Shown piece after piece: positions 1-7,192 of a DNA stretch of 64,000 nt. Numbering within the stretch: position 1 is the first letter of the stretch; every line of letters starts with the position of its first letter. The position numbers were made by a program, and so were the translations under genes. The notes below the pieces were generated by a model. It did not search any database and had not been told where the DNA came from. It worked only from the letters and a program-made list of their open reading frames with translations. This DNA is from an uncultured Lachnospiraceae bacterium (GTDB taxonomy: Bacteria; Bacillota; Clostridia; Lachnospirales; Lachnospiraceae), in NCBI GenBank assembly GCA_905209075.1, contig CAJLRL010000004.1, forward strand, positions 134,993 to 198,992, read 5' to 3'.

Positions 1-1
1 C

Positions 2-553
2 GGTTACAGCGCAGTTCAGGTTGGTTTCGGCGACAAGAAAGAAAAAGTTGTTGAGAAAGATGCCAACGGTAAAAAGAGCGTAGCACACAGACATGGTGTT
101 AACAAAGCTCAGATGGGACACTTCAAAAAAGCAGGTGTTTCAGGAAAGAGATTCGTCCGCGAGTTCAAGCTTGAAAACGCAGATGAGTACAACTTAGCAG
201 ATGAGATCAAGGCTGACATCTTCGCAGAGGGTGACAAGGTTGATGTAACTGCTATTTCAAAAGGTAAAGGTTTCCAGGGTGCTATCAAGAGATTAGGTCA
301 GCACAGAGGACCAATGGCTCATGGTTCTAAATTCCATCGTCATCAGGGTTCTAACGGTGCTTGTTCTTCACCAAGCAAGGTATTCAAAGGAAAAGGAATG
401 CCTGGACATATGGGAAGCGTAAAAGTTACAACTCAGAATCTTGAGGTTGTAAGAGTAGACGCTGACAAGAACTTACTGTTAATCAAGGGCGCAGTTCCAG
501 GAGCTAAGAAAGCTCTCATTACAGTAAAAGAGACTACAAAATCTGGTAAATAG
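2..553 (+). CDS. rplC: 50S ribosomal protein L3, 5'-truncated by window edge
   Basis: L3 is a primary 23S rRNA binder that reaches towards the peptidyl transferase centre. The open frame runs from base 2 and reads GYSAVQVGFGDKKE before an internal Met at 113, so the gene extends left of the window. About 183 residues are visible and the family is usually 205-215 aa, so roughly 25-30 N-terminal residues are missing. The L3 signatures HRHGVNKAQMGHFKKAGV and the glycine/histidine-rich HRGPMAHGSKFHRHQGSNG stretch are clear. It opens the visible part of the S10 operon, 28 bp before rplD. Identification is certain; the true start cannot be seen. Confidence 0.97.
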   Translation, partial: GYSAVQVGFGDKKEKVVEKDANGKKSVAHRHGVNKAQMGHFKKAGVSGKRFVREFKLENADEYNLADEIKADIFAEGDKVDVTAISKGKGFQGAIKRLGQHRGPMAHGSKFHRHQGSNGACSSPSKVFKGKGMPGHMGSVKVTTQNLEVVRVDADKNLLLIKGAVPGAKKALITVKETTKSGK

Positions 554-581
554 TGCAAAGTAAGAAAGGAGGAACTTTACG

Positions 582-1202
582 ATGGCTAACGTAGCTGTAT
601 ATAACATGGAAGGCAAAGAAGTCGATAAGATCGAGTTAAATGATTCCATTTTCGGCGTAGAAATTAATGAGCATTTAGTTCATATGGCTGTTCTTCAGCA
701 GCTTGCAAATAAACGTCAGGGAACTCAGAAAGCTAAAACACGTTCTGAAGTTCGTGGTGGCGGAAGAAAACCATGGAGACAGAAAGGAACAGGACATGCA
801 CGTCAGGGTTCTACAAGATCTCCACAGTGGACAGGCGGTGGAGTAGTATTCGCTCCTACACCTAGAGATTACTCATTCAAACTCAACAAAAAAGAAAAGA
901 GAGCAGCACTCAAATCTGCACTTACTTCTAGAGTAGTTGAGAACAAATTCGTTGTAGTAGACGAGTTAAAGATGGATGAGATCAAGACAAAGAAATTCGC
1001 AGAGGTATTAAAGAACCTTAATGTTGAGAAAGCACTCGTTGTATTAAATGATATGGACGAGAAGGTTATCGCATCTGCAGCAAACATCCCAACAGTTAAG
1101 ACATCTCAGACAAATGAGCTTAATGTATTTGATGTATTAAAATATGACACAGTAGTAGTTACAAAAGCTGCTGTAGCAACAATCGAGGAGGTATATGCAT
1201 AA
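582..1202 (+). CDS. rplD: 50S ribosomal protein L4
   Basis: L4 is 206 aa, normal for the family, and lines the peptide exit tunnel. The conserved arginine/glycine-rich loop appears as RSEVRGGGRKPWRQKGTGHA followed by RQGSTRSPQW at about residues 46-75, and the C-terminal half has the usual alternating helix pattern. The start is supported by AAAGGAGG 8 bp upstream. It lies between rplC and rplW, and its TAA stop overlaps the rplW ATG by one base (TAATG), which suggests translational coupling. In some bacteria L4 autoregulates the S10 operon, but that leader would lie outside this window. Confidence 0.98.
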   Translation: MANVAVYNMEGKEVDKIELNDSIFGVEINEHLVHMAVLQQLANKRQGTQKAKTRSEVRGGGRKPWRQKGTGHARQGSTRSPQWTGGGVVFAPTPRDYSFKLNKKEKRAALKSALTSRVVENKFVVVDELKMDEIKTKKFAEVLKNLNVEKALVVLNDMDEKVIASAANIPTVKTSQTNELNVFDVLKYDTVVVTKAAVATIEEVYA

Positions 1203-1501
1203 TGGCAAACGTACAGTACTATGATGTAATCCTCAAACCAGTAGTAACTGAGAAGAGTATGAATGCAATGGCTGAGAAGAAATACACATTCCTTGTTCAC
1301 CCGGATGCAAACAAGACTATGATCAAAGAAGCAGTAGAGAGAATGTTCGAAGGAACAAAGGTTGCCAAAGTTAACACAATGAACTGCGAAGGCAAGAACA
1401 AACGTCGCGGTATGGTAACAGGAAAGACTGCTAAAACAAAGAAGGCTATCGTACAGCTTACAGCTGACAGCAAAGATATCGAGATCTTCGCTGGTTTATA
1501 G
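1202..1501 (+). CDS. rplW: 50S ribosomal protein L23
   Basis: L23 is 99 aa, full length for bacteria. It sits at the exit of the peptide tunnel and docks trigger factor and SRP. Visible family features are the N-terminal VILKPVVTEKSMNAM motif and KVAKVNTMNCEGKNKRRG in the middle. It overlaps rplD by one base and has no strong ribosome binding site of its own apart from GGAGG inside the end of rplD. It is followed by an unusually long 98-bp gap with two hairpins before rplB. Confidence 0.98.
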   Translation: MANVQYYDVILKPVVTEKSMNAMAEKKYTFLVHPDANKTMIKEAVERMFEGTKVAKVNTMNCEGKNKRRGMVTGKTAKTKKAIVQLTADSKDIEIFAGL

Positions 1502-1510
1502 ACCGAGGCC

Positions 1511-1567
1511 GTTCTGTGAGATTAGCGAACAGAACTTCCTTAAACAATATGCGTCAAGTAAAGACGC
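1511..1567 (+). repeat. Two hairpins in the rplW-rplB gap (copy 1 of GAG..AGCGA-loop element)
   Basis: The first hairpin has perfect 7-bp arms GTTCTGT (1511-1517) and ACAGAAC (1529-1535) around the loop GAGATTAGCGA. It is followed by TTCCTTA, the same seven bases that follow the related hairpin at 6293-6317. The second hairpin has GCGTC (1551-1555) and GACGC (1563-1567). There is no T-run, so these are not Rho-independent terminators. The loop recurs several times in the later ribosomal gaps. Confidence 0.75.
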
Positions 1568-1599
1568 GATAATGAAAACACATCGAAAGGAGAAACAAA

Positions 1600-2445
1600 A
1601 TGGGAATTAAGACATATAACCCATATACACCTTCCAGAAGAAATATGACTGGCTCAGATTTCTCAGAGATTACAAAAACAACTCCTGAAAAATCACTTGT
1701 TACTTCATTAAAGAAGAACGCTGGTCGTAACAATCAGGGTAAAATCACAGTTAGACACCAGGGTGGTGGAAACAGAAGAAAATACAGACTTATCGATTTC
1801 AAGAGAAATAAGAAAGATGGTATTCCAGCAACTGTAATCGGAATCGAGTACGATCCAAACAGAACAGCTAATATTGCACTTATCTGCTACGCAGATGGTG
1901 AGAAATCATATATCCTTGCTCCAGCTGGTCTTACAGATGGAATGAAGGTTATGAGCGGTGCTCAGGCAGAAGTAAGAGTAGGAAACTGCTTACCACTTGA
2001 GAATATCCCAGTTGGTACACAGATCCACAACATCGAGCTTCTTCCAGGAAAGGGCGGACAGTTAGTACGTTCAGCCGGACTTAGCGCACAGCTTATGGCT
2101 AAAGAAGGAAAATATGCAACACTTCGTCTTCCTTCAGGCGAAATGAGAATGGTTCCAATTCAGTGCCGTGCTACAATCGGTATAATTGGAAACGGAGATC
2201 ACAACCTCGTTAATATTGGTAAAGCAGGACGCAAGCGTCACATGGGTATCCGCCCAACAGTTCGTGGTTCTGTTATGAACCCTAACGACCATCCACACGG
2301 TGGTGGAGAAGGTAAGGCACCTGTAGGACGTCCAGGACCATGTACTCCATGGGGCAAACCTGCACTTGGCTTAAAGACCAGAAAGAAGAACAAACAGTCT
2401 AACAAGATGATCGTTCGTAGAAGAGACGGTCGTGCAATCAAATAA
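1600..2445 (+). CDS. rplB: 50S ribosomal protein L2
   Basis: L2 is 281 aa, slightly longer than the usual 273-277. It binds 23S rRNA and is needed for subunit joining and peptidyl transfer. The C-terminal signature NPNDHPHGGGEGKAPVGRPG lies at about residues 227-246 and contains the functionally important histidine. The N-terminal RHQGGGNRRKYRLIDFKR motif is also present. The start is preceded by AAAGGAG at 1587-1593. The gene begins after the structured 98-bp gap and is followed 16 bp later by rpsS. Confidence 0.98.
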   Translation: MGIKTYNPYTPSRRNMTGSDFSEITKTTPEKSLVTSLKKNAGRNNQGKITVRHQGGGNRRKYRLIDFKRNKKDGIPATVIGIEYDPNRTANIALICYADGEKSYILAPAGLTDGMKVMSGAQAEVRVGNCLPLENIPVGTQIHNIELLPGKGGQLVRSAGLSAQLMAKEGKYATLRLPSGEMRMVPIQCRATIGIIGNGDHNLVNIGKAGRKRHMGIRPTVRGSVMNPNDHPHGGGEGKAPVGRPGPCTPWGKPALGLKTRKKNKQSNKMIVRRRDGRAIK

Positions 2446-2461
2446 TTAGGAGGTTGAATAA

Positions 2462-2743
2462 ATGGCACGTTCATTAAAAAAAGGACCATTTGCTGATGAA
2501 AGCTTACTTAAAAAAGTAGATGCTATGAACGCTTCAGGTGACAAGTCTGTAATCAAGACATGGTCACGTCGTTCAACAATCTTCCCTTCATTCGTAGGAC
2601 ACACAATCGCTGTTCATGACGGAAGAAAGCATGTTCCAGTATATGTTACAGAAGATATGGTTGGACATAAACTTGGTGAGTTCGTTGCAACAAGAACTTA
2701 CAGAGGACATGGAAAAGACGAGAAGAAATCAGGCGTAAGATAA
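2462..2743 (+). CDS. rpsS: 30S ribosomal protein S19
   Basis: S19 is 93 aa and full length. It forms a heterodimer with S13 in the 30S head near the A-site tRNA. The N-terminal ARSLKKGPFADESLLKKV and the central WSRRSTIFPSFVGHTIAVHD are diagnostic. TAGGAGG stands 8 bp before the ATG. The gene lies 16 bp after rplB and 25 bp before rplV, in standard S10 order. Confidence 0.98.
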   Translation: MARSLKKGPFADESLLKKVDAMNASGDKSVIKTWSRRSTIFPSFVGHTIAVHDGRKHVPVYVTEDMVGHKLGEFVATRTYRGHGKDEKKSGVR

Positions 2744-2768
2744 GATTTAGTGAAAGGAGGTTTCATCC

Positions 2769-3164
2769 ATGGCAAAGGGACATAGATCCAAAATCAAGAG
2801 AGAGAGAAACGAAGTTAGAGATACAAGACCTTCAGCTAAGTTATCTTATGCTAGAGTGTCTGTTCAGAAAGCTTGCTTTGTATTAGATGCTATTCGTGGA
2901 AAGAGTGTTAACGAGGCACTTGCTATCGTAACATACAATCCAAGATATGCTTCAAGCTTAGTAAAGAAATTATTAGAGTCAGCAATTGCTAACGCAGAAA
3001 ATAATTATCCAGAGAAGAACTATAAGGCAGAAAACCTTTACGTTGCAGAGTGTTTTGCAAATAAAGGACCAACAATGAAGAGAATTCATCCTAGAGCACA
3101 GGGTAGAGCTTACAGAATCGAGAAGAGAATGAGCCACATTACAATCGTGCTTGATGAAAGATAG
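2769..3164 (+). CDS. rplV: 50S ribosomal protein L22
   Basis: L22 is 131 aa with a lysine/arginine-rich N-terminal extension (AKGHRSKIKRERNEVR) before the family core ARVSVQKACFVLDAIRGKSV. The C-terminal beta-hairpin that lines the exit tunnel is visible as KRIHPRAQGRAYRIEKRMSH. GAAAGGAGG precedes the start. The extension makes it longer than the roughly 110 aa of many bacteria; I infer, without being able to check, that this is common in related Clostridia. Confidence 0.97.
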   Translation: MAKGHRSKIKRERNEVRDTRPSAKLSYARVSVQKACFVLDAIRGKSVNEALAIVTYNPRYASSLVKKLLESAIANAENNYPEKNYKAENLYVAECFANKGPTMKRIHPRAQGRAYRIEKRMSHITIVLDER

Positions 3165-3173
3165 GAGGCAATC

Positions 3174-3830
3174 ATGGGACAGAAGGTTAATCCTCATGGC
3201 TTAAGAGTTGGCGTTATCAAGGACTGGGATTCCAAATGGTATGCAGAGGGTGATTTCGCTGATTACTTAGTAGAAGATTATAATATCAGAACATTTTTAA
3301 AGAAAAAATTATACGCTGCTGGTGTTTCAAAGATTGAGATCGAAAGATCATCAGACCGCGTTAAAGTAATCATTTATACAGCTAAGCCAGGTGTTGTGAT
3401 CGGAAAGGGCGGAGCTGAGATCGAGAAGATCAAAGCAGAAGTTCAGAAGCTTACAGAGAAGAAATTAGTTGTAGACATTAAAGAAGTTAAGAGACCAGAT
3501 AAGGATGCACAGCTTGTTGCTGAGAACATCGCTTTACAGCTCGAGAACCGTGTTTCATTCCGTAGAGCAATGAAATCATGCATGGGAAGAGCTATGAAGG
3601 CTGGTGCAAAAGGAATTAAGACATCTTGTTCAGGACGTCTTGGCGGAGCAGATATGGCTCGTACAGAGACATACAATGATGGAACTACTCCACTTCAGAC
3701 AATCAGAGCAGATATCGATTATGGATTCGCTGAGGCAGATACAACTTACGGTAAAGTAGGTGTTAAGGTTTGGATCTACAAAGGCGAAGTGCTTCCTACA
3801 AAGGCTAATAAGGAAGGAGGAGCTAAGTAA
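3174..3830 (+). CDS. rpsC: 30S ribosomal protein S3
   Basis: S3 is 218 aa, the usual length. It lies at the mRNA entry site of the 30S subunit and helps unwind mRNA. It opens with MGQKVNPHGLRVGVIKDWDS, has a type II KH domain with the loop VVIGKGGAEIEKIK at about residues 76-89, and ends with the C-terminal S3 domain (GRLGGADMARTETYNDGTTP). An AGGAGG-like site overlaps the end of rplV, 9 bp away. rplP starts 2 bp after its stop. Confidence 0.98.
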   Translation: MGQKVNPHGLRVGVIKDWDSKWYAEGDFADYLVEDYNIRTFLKKKLYAAGVSKIEIERSSDRVKVIIYTAKPGVVIGKGGAEIEKIKAEVQKLTEKKLVVDIKEVKRPDKDAQLVAENIALQLENRVSFRRAMKSCMGRAMKAGAKGIKTSCSGRLGGADMARTETYNDGTTPLQTIRADIDYGFAEADTTYGKVGVKVWIYKGEVLPTKANKEGGAK

Positions 3831-3832
3831 TT

Positions 3833-4270
3833 ATGTTAATGCCAAAGAGAGTAAAACATCGTAAACAGTTCCGTGGTTCCATGGCTGGAAAAGCTACAAG
3901 AGGAAACAAGATCACTTATGGTGAGTATGGTATTGTAGCATTAGAGCCTTGCTGGATCAAATCAAACCAGATTGAGGCAGCCCGTGTCGCTATGACAAGA
4001 TATATCAAGCGTGGTGGTAAAGTTTGGATTAAAATCTTCCCAGAGAAACCTGTTACACAGAAACCTATGGGTGTTCGTATGGGTAAAGGAAAAGGTGCCC
4101 TTGAGTATTGGGTAGCCGTTGTTAAACCAGGTAGAGTATTATTTGAAATCTCCGGAGTACCGGAAGACGTGGCAAAAGAAGCTTTGCGTCTTGCTACACA
4201 CAAATTACCTTGCAAGTGCAAAATAGTTTCGCGTGCAGATTTAGAAGGCGGTGAATCAAATGAAAACTAG
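3833..4270 (+). CDS. rplP: 50S ribosomal protein L16
   Basis: L16 is 145 aa and contacts the A-site tRNA elbow. The start MLMPKRVKHRKQFRG matches the family N-terminus, and the ribosome binding site AAGGAGG sits inside the end of rpsC. The conserved KPVTQKPMGVRMGKGKG segment lies at about residues 79-95. Its last 11 bases overlap rpmC if rpmC starts at 4260, which suggests coupling. Confidence 0.98.
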   Translation: MLMPKRVKHRKQFRGSMAGKATRGNKITYGEYGIVALEPCWIKSNQIEAARVAMTRYIKRGGKVWIKIFPEKPVTQKPMGVRMGKGKGALEYWVAVVKPGRVLFEISGVPEDVAKEALRLATHKLPCKCKIVSRADLEGGESNEN

Positions 4271-4469
4271 TGCATATGTTAAAGAGTTACAGGCTCAGAA
4301 CGTAGAGCAGTTACAGGCACAGCTTGTAGATGCTAAGAAAGAACTTTTCAACTTAAGATTCCAGAATGCAACTAATCAGTTAGATAACACAGCTAGAATT
4401 AAAGAGGTTCGTAAGAACATTGCTAGAATTCAGACTGTTATCACCGAGAAAGCTAAAGTTGCTGAATAA
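4260..4469 (+). CDS. rpmC: 50S ribosomal protein L29
   Basis: L29 is a two-helix protein near the exit tunnel that binds L23. I place the start at ATG 4260, giving MKTSAYVKEL and 69 aa, because the AAGGCGG site at 4244-4250 is well spaced for it. An in-frame GTG at 4251 would add MNQ and lies too close to that site. The family pattern is clear in VDAKKELFNLRFQNATNQL. The start overlaps the rplP stop (ATGAAAACTAG), so translation is probably coupled. Confidence 0.95.
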   Translation: MKTSAYVKELQAQNVEQLQAQLVDAKKELFNLRFQNATNQLDNTARIKEVRKNIARIQTVITEKAKVAE

Positions 4470-4504
4470 TCAATATATCCTATTCAGAAAGGAGATTTTA
4501 GACC

Positions 4505-4762
4505 GTGGAAGAAAGAAATCTTAGAAAAACACGTGTTGGTGTTGTTGTAAGCGATAAGATGGATAAGACAATCGTTGTAGCTGTAAGAGATAACGTAAGA
4601 CATCCACTTTACAACAAAATCGTTAAGAAGACTTATAAATTAAAAGCTCATGACGAGAAAAACGATGCAAAGATCGGTGATACAGTCAGAGTTATGGAAA
4701 CAAGACCATTATCTAAAGATAAGAGATGGAGACTTGTAGAAATCATGGAAAGAGCAAAATAA
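4505..4762 (+). CDS. rpsQ: 30S ribosomal protein S17
   Basis: S17 is 85 aa, an OB-fold primary binder of the 5' domain of 16S rRNA. It uses a GTG start (MEERNLRKTRVGVVVSDKMD) preceded by AAAGGAG with 9-bp spacing. The VRVMETRPLSKDKRWRLVEI tail is typical. It is followed 18 bp later by rplN, which marks the start of the spc-type block. Confidence 0.97.
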   Translation: MEERNLRKTRVGVVVSDKMDKTIVVAVRDNVRHPLYNKIVKKTYKLKAHDEKNDAKIGDTVRVMETRPLSKDKRWRLVEIMERAK

Positions 4763-4780
4763 TAAAAGGAGGCTACAAGC

Positions 4781-5149
4781 ATGGTACAGCAGGAAAGCAG
4801 ACTCAAAGTTGCTGATAACACTGGCGCTAAAGAGTTACTTGTTATCCGCGTTATGGGTGGATCTACCAGAAGATATGCGAACATCGGTGATGTAATCGTT
4901 GCTACTGTTAAAGATGCAACACCAGGCGGTGTTGTTAAAAAAGGCGATGTAGTTAAAGCCGTAGTAGTTCGTTCAGTAAAAGGTGCTCGTCGTAAAGACG
5001 GATCTTATATTAAATTTGATGAGAACGCAGCAGTTATTATCAAAGATGACAAAACTCCAAAGGGAACTCGTATATTTGGACCAGTAGCTCGTGAGCTTCG
5101 TGAGAAACAGTTCATGAAGATTGTTTCTCTGGCTCCAGAAGTATTATAG
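4781..5149 (+). CDS. rplN: 50S ribosomal protein L14
   Basis: L14 is 122 aa, exactly the family length. It forms intersubunit bridges and is the docking site for silencing factor RsfS. The start MVQQESRLKVADNTGAKELL and the GTRIFGPVARELRE motif near the C-terminus are diagnostic. AAAGGAGG precedes the ATG. rplX begins 11 bp after the stop. Confidence 0.98.
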   Translation: MVQQESRLKVADNTGAKELLVIRVMGGSTRRYANIGDVIVATVKDATPGGVVKKGDVVKAVVVRSVKGARRKDGSYIKFDENAAVIIKDDKTPKGTRIFGPVARELREKQFMKIVSLAPEVL

Positions 5150-5160
5150 GAGGAACGTCA

Positions 5161-5472
5161 ATGGCAACTATGAAAATCAAAAAAGGCGATATGGTTAAAG
5201 TTATCGCTGGTAAAGACAAAGACAACGAGGGCAAGGTAATTGCCGTAAACGCAAAAAACAATACAGTTCTTGTTGAGGGAATCAACATGGTTACTAAGCA
5301 TACAAAACCAAGTATGGCTAACCAGCAGGGTGGTATCGTTCATCAGGAAGCACCTATCGATGTTTCAAACGTTATGCTCCTTCACAATGGAAAAGCTACA
5401 CGTGTAGGTTTCAAAATGGATGGAGACAAAAAAGTTCGTTTCGCTAAATCAACAGGCGATGTTATCGATTAA
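5161..5472 (+). CDS. rplX: 50S ribosomal protein L24
   Basis: L24 is 103 aa with the KOW motif at its N-terminus (KKGDMVKVIAGKDKDNEGKV, about residues 7-26). It is an early assembly protein of the 50S subunit. The downstream GINMVTKHTKPS and QGGIVHQEAPIDVSNVML segments match the family. TAGGAGG overlaps the end of rplN. It is followed by rplE with a 22-bp gap. Confidence 0.97.
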   Translation: MATMKIKKGDMVKVIAGKDKDNEGKVIAVNAKNNTVLVEGINMVTKHTKPSMANQQGGIVHQEAPIDVSNVMLLHNGKATRVGFKMDGDKKVRFAKSTGDVID

Positions 5473-5494
5473 TTGAAGAGAGGAGGACAATACA

Positions 5495-6034
5495 TTGAGT
5501 AGACTTAGAGAACAGTACGAAAATGAGATCAAAGATGCAATGATCAAAAAGTTCGGATATAAAAACACAATGGAAATTCCAAAGCTTGACAAGATCGTAG
5601 TTAACATGGGTGTTGGTGAAGCTAAGGAAAATGCTAAGGTTCTTGAGGCAGCTGTTAAGGATATGGAAACTATCACAGGACAGAAGGCTGTTACAACTAA
5701 AGCAAAGAACGCTATAGCAAACTTTAAAATCAGAGAAGGAATGCCTATCGGATGTAAAGTTACATTACGTGGTGAGAAGATGTATGAATTCGCAGATCGT
5801 CTTATCAATTTAGCATTACCACGAGTTCGTGACTTCAGAGGTGTTAATCCTAACGCATTCGACGGACGTGGAAATTATGCACTTGGAATCAAAGAGCAGA
5901 TCATCTTCCCTGAAATTGAGTACGATAAAGTAGATAAGGTCAGAGGTATGGACATTATCTTCGTTACTACTGCAAAGACAGATGAAGAAGCACGTGAGTT
6001 ATTGACACAGTTCAATATGCCATTCGCGAAATAA
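5495..6034 (+). CDS. rplE: 50S ribosomal protein L5
   Basis: L5 is 179 aa and binds 5S rRNA and the P-site tRNA elbow. It uses a TTG start, decided by AGGAGG at 5481-5486 with 8-bp spacing; no ATG gives a full N-terminus (SRLREQYENEIKDAM). The RGVNPNAFDGRGNYALGIKE motif at about residues 113-132 is a clear L5 signature. rpsN follows 15 bp later. Confidence 0.98.
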   Translation: MSRLREQYENEIKDAMIKKFGYKNTMEIPKLDKIVVNMGVGEAKENAKVLEAAVKDMETITGQKAVTTKAKNAIANFKIREGMPIGCKVTLRGEKMYEFADRLINLALPRVRDFRGVNPNAFDGRGNYALGIKEQIIFPEIEYDKVDKVRGMDIIFVTTAKTDEEARELLTQFNMPFAK

Positions 6035-6049
6035 TCAGGAGGGATTCTA

Positions 6050-6235
6050 ATGGCTAAAACAAGTATGAAAATCAAACAGCAGCGTAAGCCTAAATTCTCT
6101 ACAAGAGCTTACACACGTTGTAGAATTTGTGGACGTCCACATTCAGTTTTAAAGAAATACGGAATCTGCAGAGTATGTTTCCGCGAGTTAGCATACAAGG
6201 GTCAGATCCCAGGTGTTAAAAAAGCTAGCTGGTAA
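6050..6235 (+). CDS. rpsN: 30S ribosomal protein S14, zinc-binding type Z
   Basis: This is the short 61-aa S14 with four zinc ligands, Cys24, Cys27, Cys40 and Cys43 (CRIC and CRVC pairs), so it is the C+ form rather than the zinc-independent long form. S14 sits in the 30S head and is a late assembly protein. CAGGAGG is the ribosome binding site. The gene ends before an unusual 203-bp gap full of inverted repeats that separates it from rpsH; in most genomes these two genes are a few bases apart. Confidence 0.98.
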   Translation: MAKTSMKIKQQRKPKFSTRAYTRCRICGRPHSVLKKYGICRVCFRELAYKGQIPGVKKASW

Positions 6236-6438
6236 GCACTGAACACTTGATGAGTGCACGCGTAAGCGTTGCACAAATCTAGTGAGAAGGCTGTTCTTTG
6301 AGCGGAGCGAAAAGAACTTCCTTATGACCATGTGTTGTAAGAGATGTTTGAGCTTAGCGAAGAGAATTTCCATAGGCAACAGCTGTTTTTTATAAATAAC
6401 TATATTAACAAACATATTTAAGGAGGATATCGTTCATT
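6236..6438 (+). repeat. Structured rpsN-rpsH gap with repeated hairpins
   Basis: Within this gap I see GCACT/AGTGC arms (6236-6240 and 6253-6257) in a 23-bp segment nearly repeated at 6843-6865. There is a GTAA-tetraloop hairpin at 6254-6274 (GTGCA, CGC, GTAA, GCG, TGCAC). A perfect GTTCTTT/AAAGAAC hairpin (6293-6317) has loop GAGCGGAGCGA and the same TTCCTTA 3' flank as the rplW-rplB copy. A further GAGCTTAGCGA loop sequence lies at 6350-6360, inside TGTTG/CAACA arms (6333-6337 and 6377-6381). No T-run follows any hairpin. The rpsH ribosome binding site AAGGAGG is at 6420-6426. Confidence 0.75.
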
Positions 6439-6843
6439 ATGATGATGACAAGTGATCCAATCGCAGATATGCTTACAAGAATCCGTAATGCAAATACTGC
6501 AAAACATGATACAGTAGACATCCCAGCTTCTAAGATTAAAGTTGCAATCGCTGGAATCCTTGTAGATGAGGGATTCATCGAGAAATACGACATCGTAGAA
6601 GATGGTAATTTCAAAACTATCCGTGTTACATTAAAATACGGTGCAGACAAAAACGAAAAAGTTATCACAGGAATCAAGAGAATTTCTAAACCAGGTCTTC
6701 GTGTATACGCTGGAAAAGATGAAATCCCTTCAGTTCTTGGTGGACTTGGAATTGCAATCCTTTCAACTAACCAGGGTATCGTAACAGATAAAGAGGCTAG
6801 AAAGCTTCAGGTTGGCGGCGAAGTATTAGCATTCGTTTGGTAG
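6439..6843 (+). CDS. rpsH: 30S ribosomal protein S8
   Basis: S8 is 134 aa and binds the central domain of 16S rRNA; in E. coli it also represses the spc operon. The start MMMTSDPIADMLTRIRNAN has three possible ATGs, and I give the first, 12 bp after AAGGAGG. The C-terminal ILSTNQGIVTDKEARKLQVG is diagnostic. It is flanked on both sides by long hairpin-rich gaps, which is unusual for this position and makes feedback control at these sites conceivable. Confidence 0.97.
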   Translation: MMMTSDPIADMLTRIRNANTAKHDTVDIPASKIKVAIAGILVDEGFIEKYDIVEDGNFKTIRVTLKYGADKNEKVITGIKRISKPGLRVYAGKDEIPSVLGGLGIAILSTNQGIVTDKEARKLQVGGEVLAFVW

Positions 6844-7192
6844 GCATTGAACACTTGGTGAGTGCTTGGGCACGAACCTAGTGAGAAAGCCCTTCCCGAG
6901 ACTTAATGGCAACGAGCGTAAGTGAAGTTGGCATGTTAGTCGAGTGGAAGCCGGGCGTTCTCTGAGATTAGTGAAAGCAAGTCGTAAGACGCAGCTTGAG
7001 CTTAGCGAAGAGAACATACCCCTAAAGATCTTAATTTATATTAAGTATATTTTATTTCATCACGTATCCATACTCGATGCATCAATGATGTATAGTAAGG
7101 ATACAAAATCAACAACCCAAAGTATAACCTGGTCAAAAGGCCAGACATACTATATAACTATCAACCTAATACTAAATATAGGAGGTACGGGC
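6844..7192 (+). repeat. Structured 349-bp rpsH-rplF gap
   Basis: No gene is visible in this gap. It starts with a near copy of the segment after rpsN (GCATTGAACACTTGGTGAGTGC). Next come a GGGC/GCCC hairpin (6868-6892) and a stem CTTCC/GGAAG (6892-6950) enclosing CAAC/GTTG with inner GAGCGTAAGTGA. A long hairpin at 6957-7015 has outer arms GTTCTCT and AGAGAAC. In it GAGATTAGTGA and GAGCTTAGCGA face each other as an internal loop, closed by AAGC/GCTT and GTC-GTAA-GAC. A further hairpin spans 7064-7104 (GTATCC and GGATAC). rplF is preceded by ATAGGAGG. Confidence 0.75.

Noticed and set aside
6944..7192. In-frame upstream extension of rplF by about 83 codons
   Set aside because: The extension translates the hairpin repeats, has no L6 similarity, and a good AGGAGG site and the family N-terminus lie at 7193.
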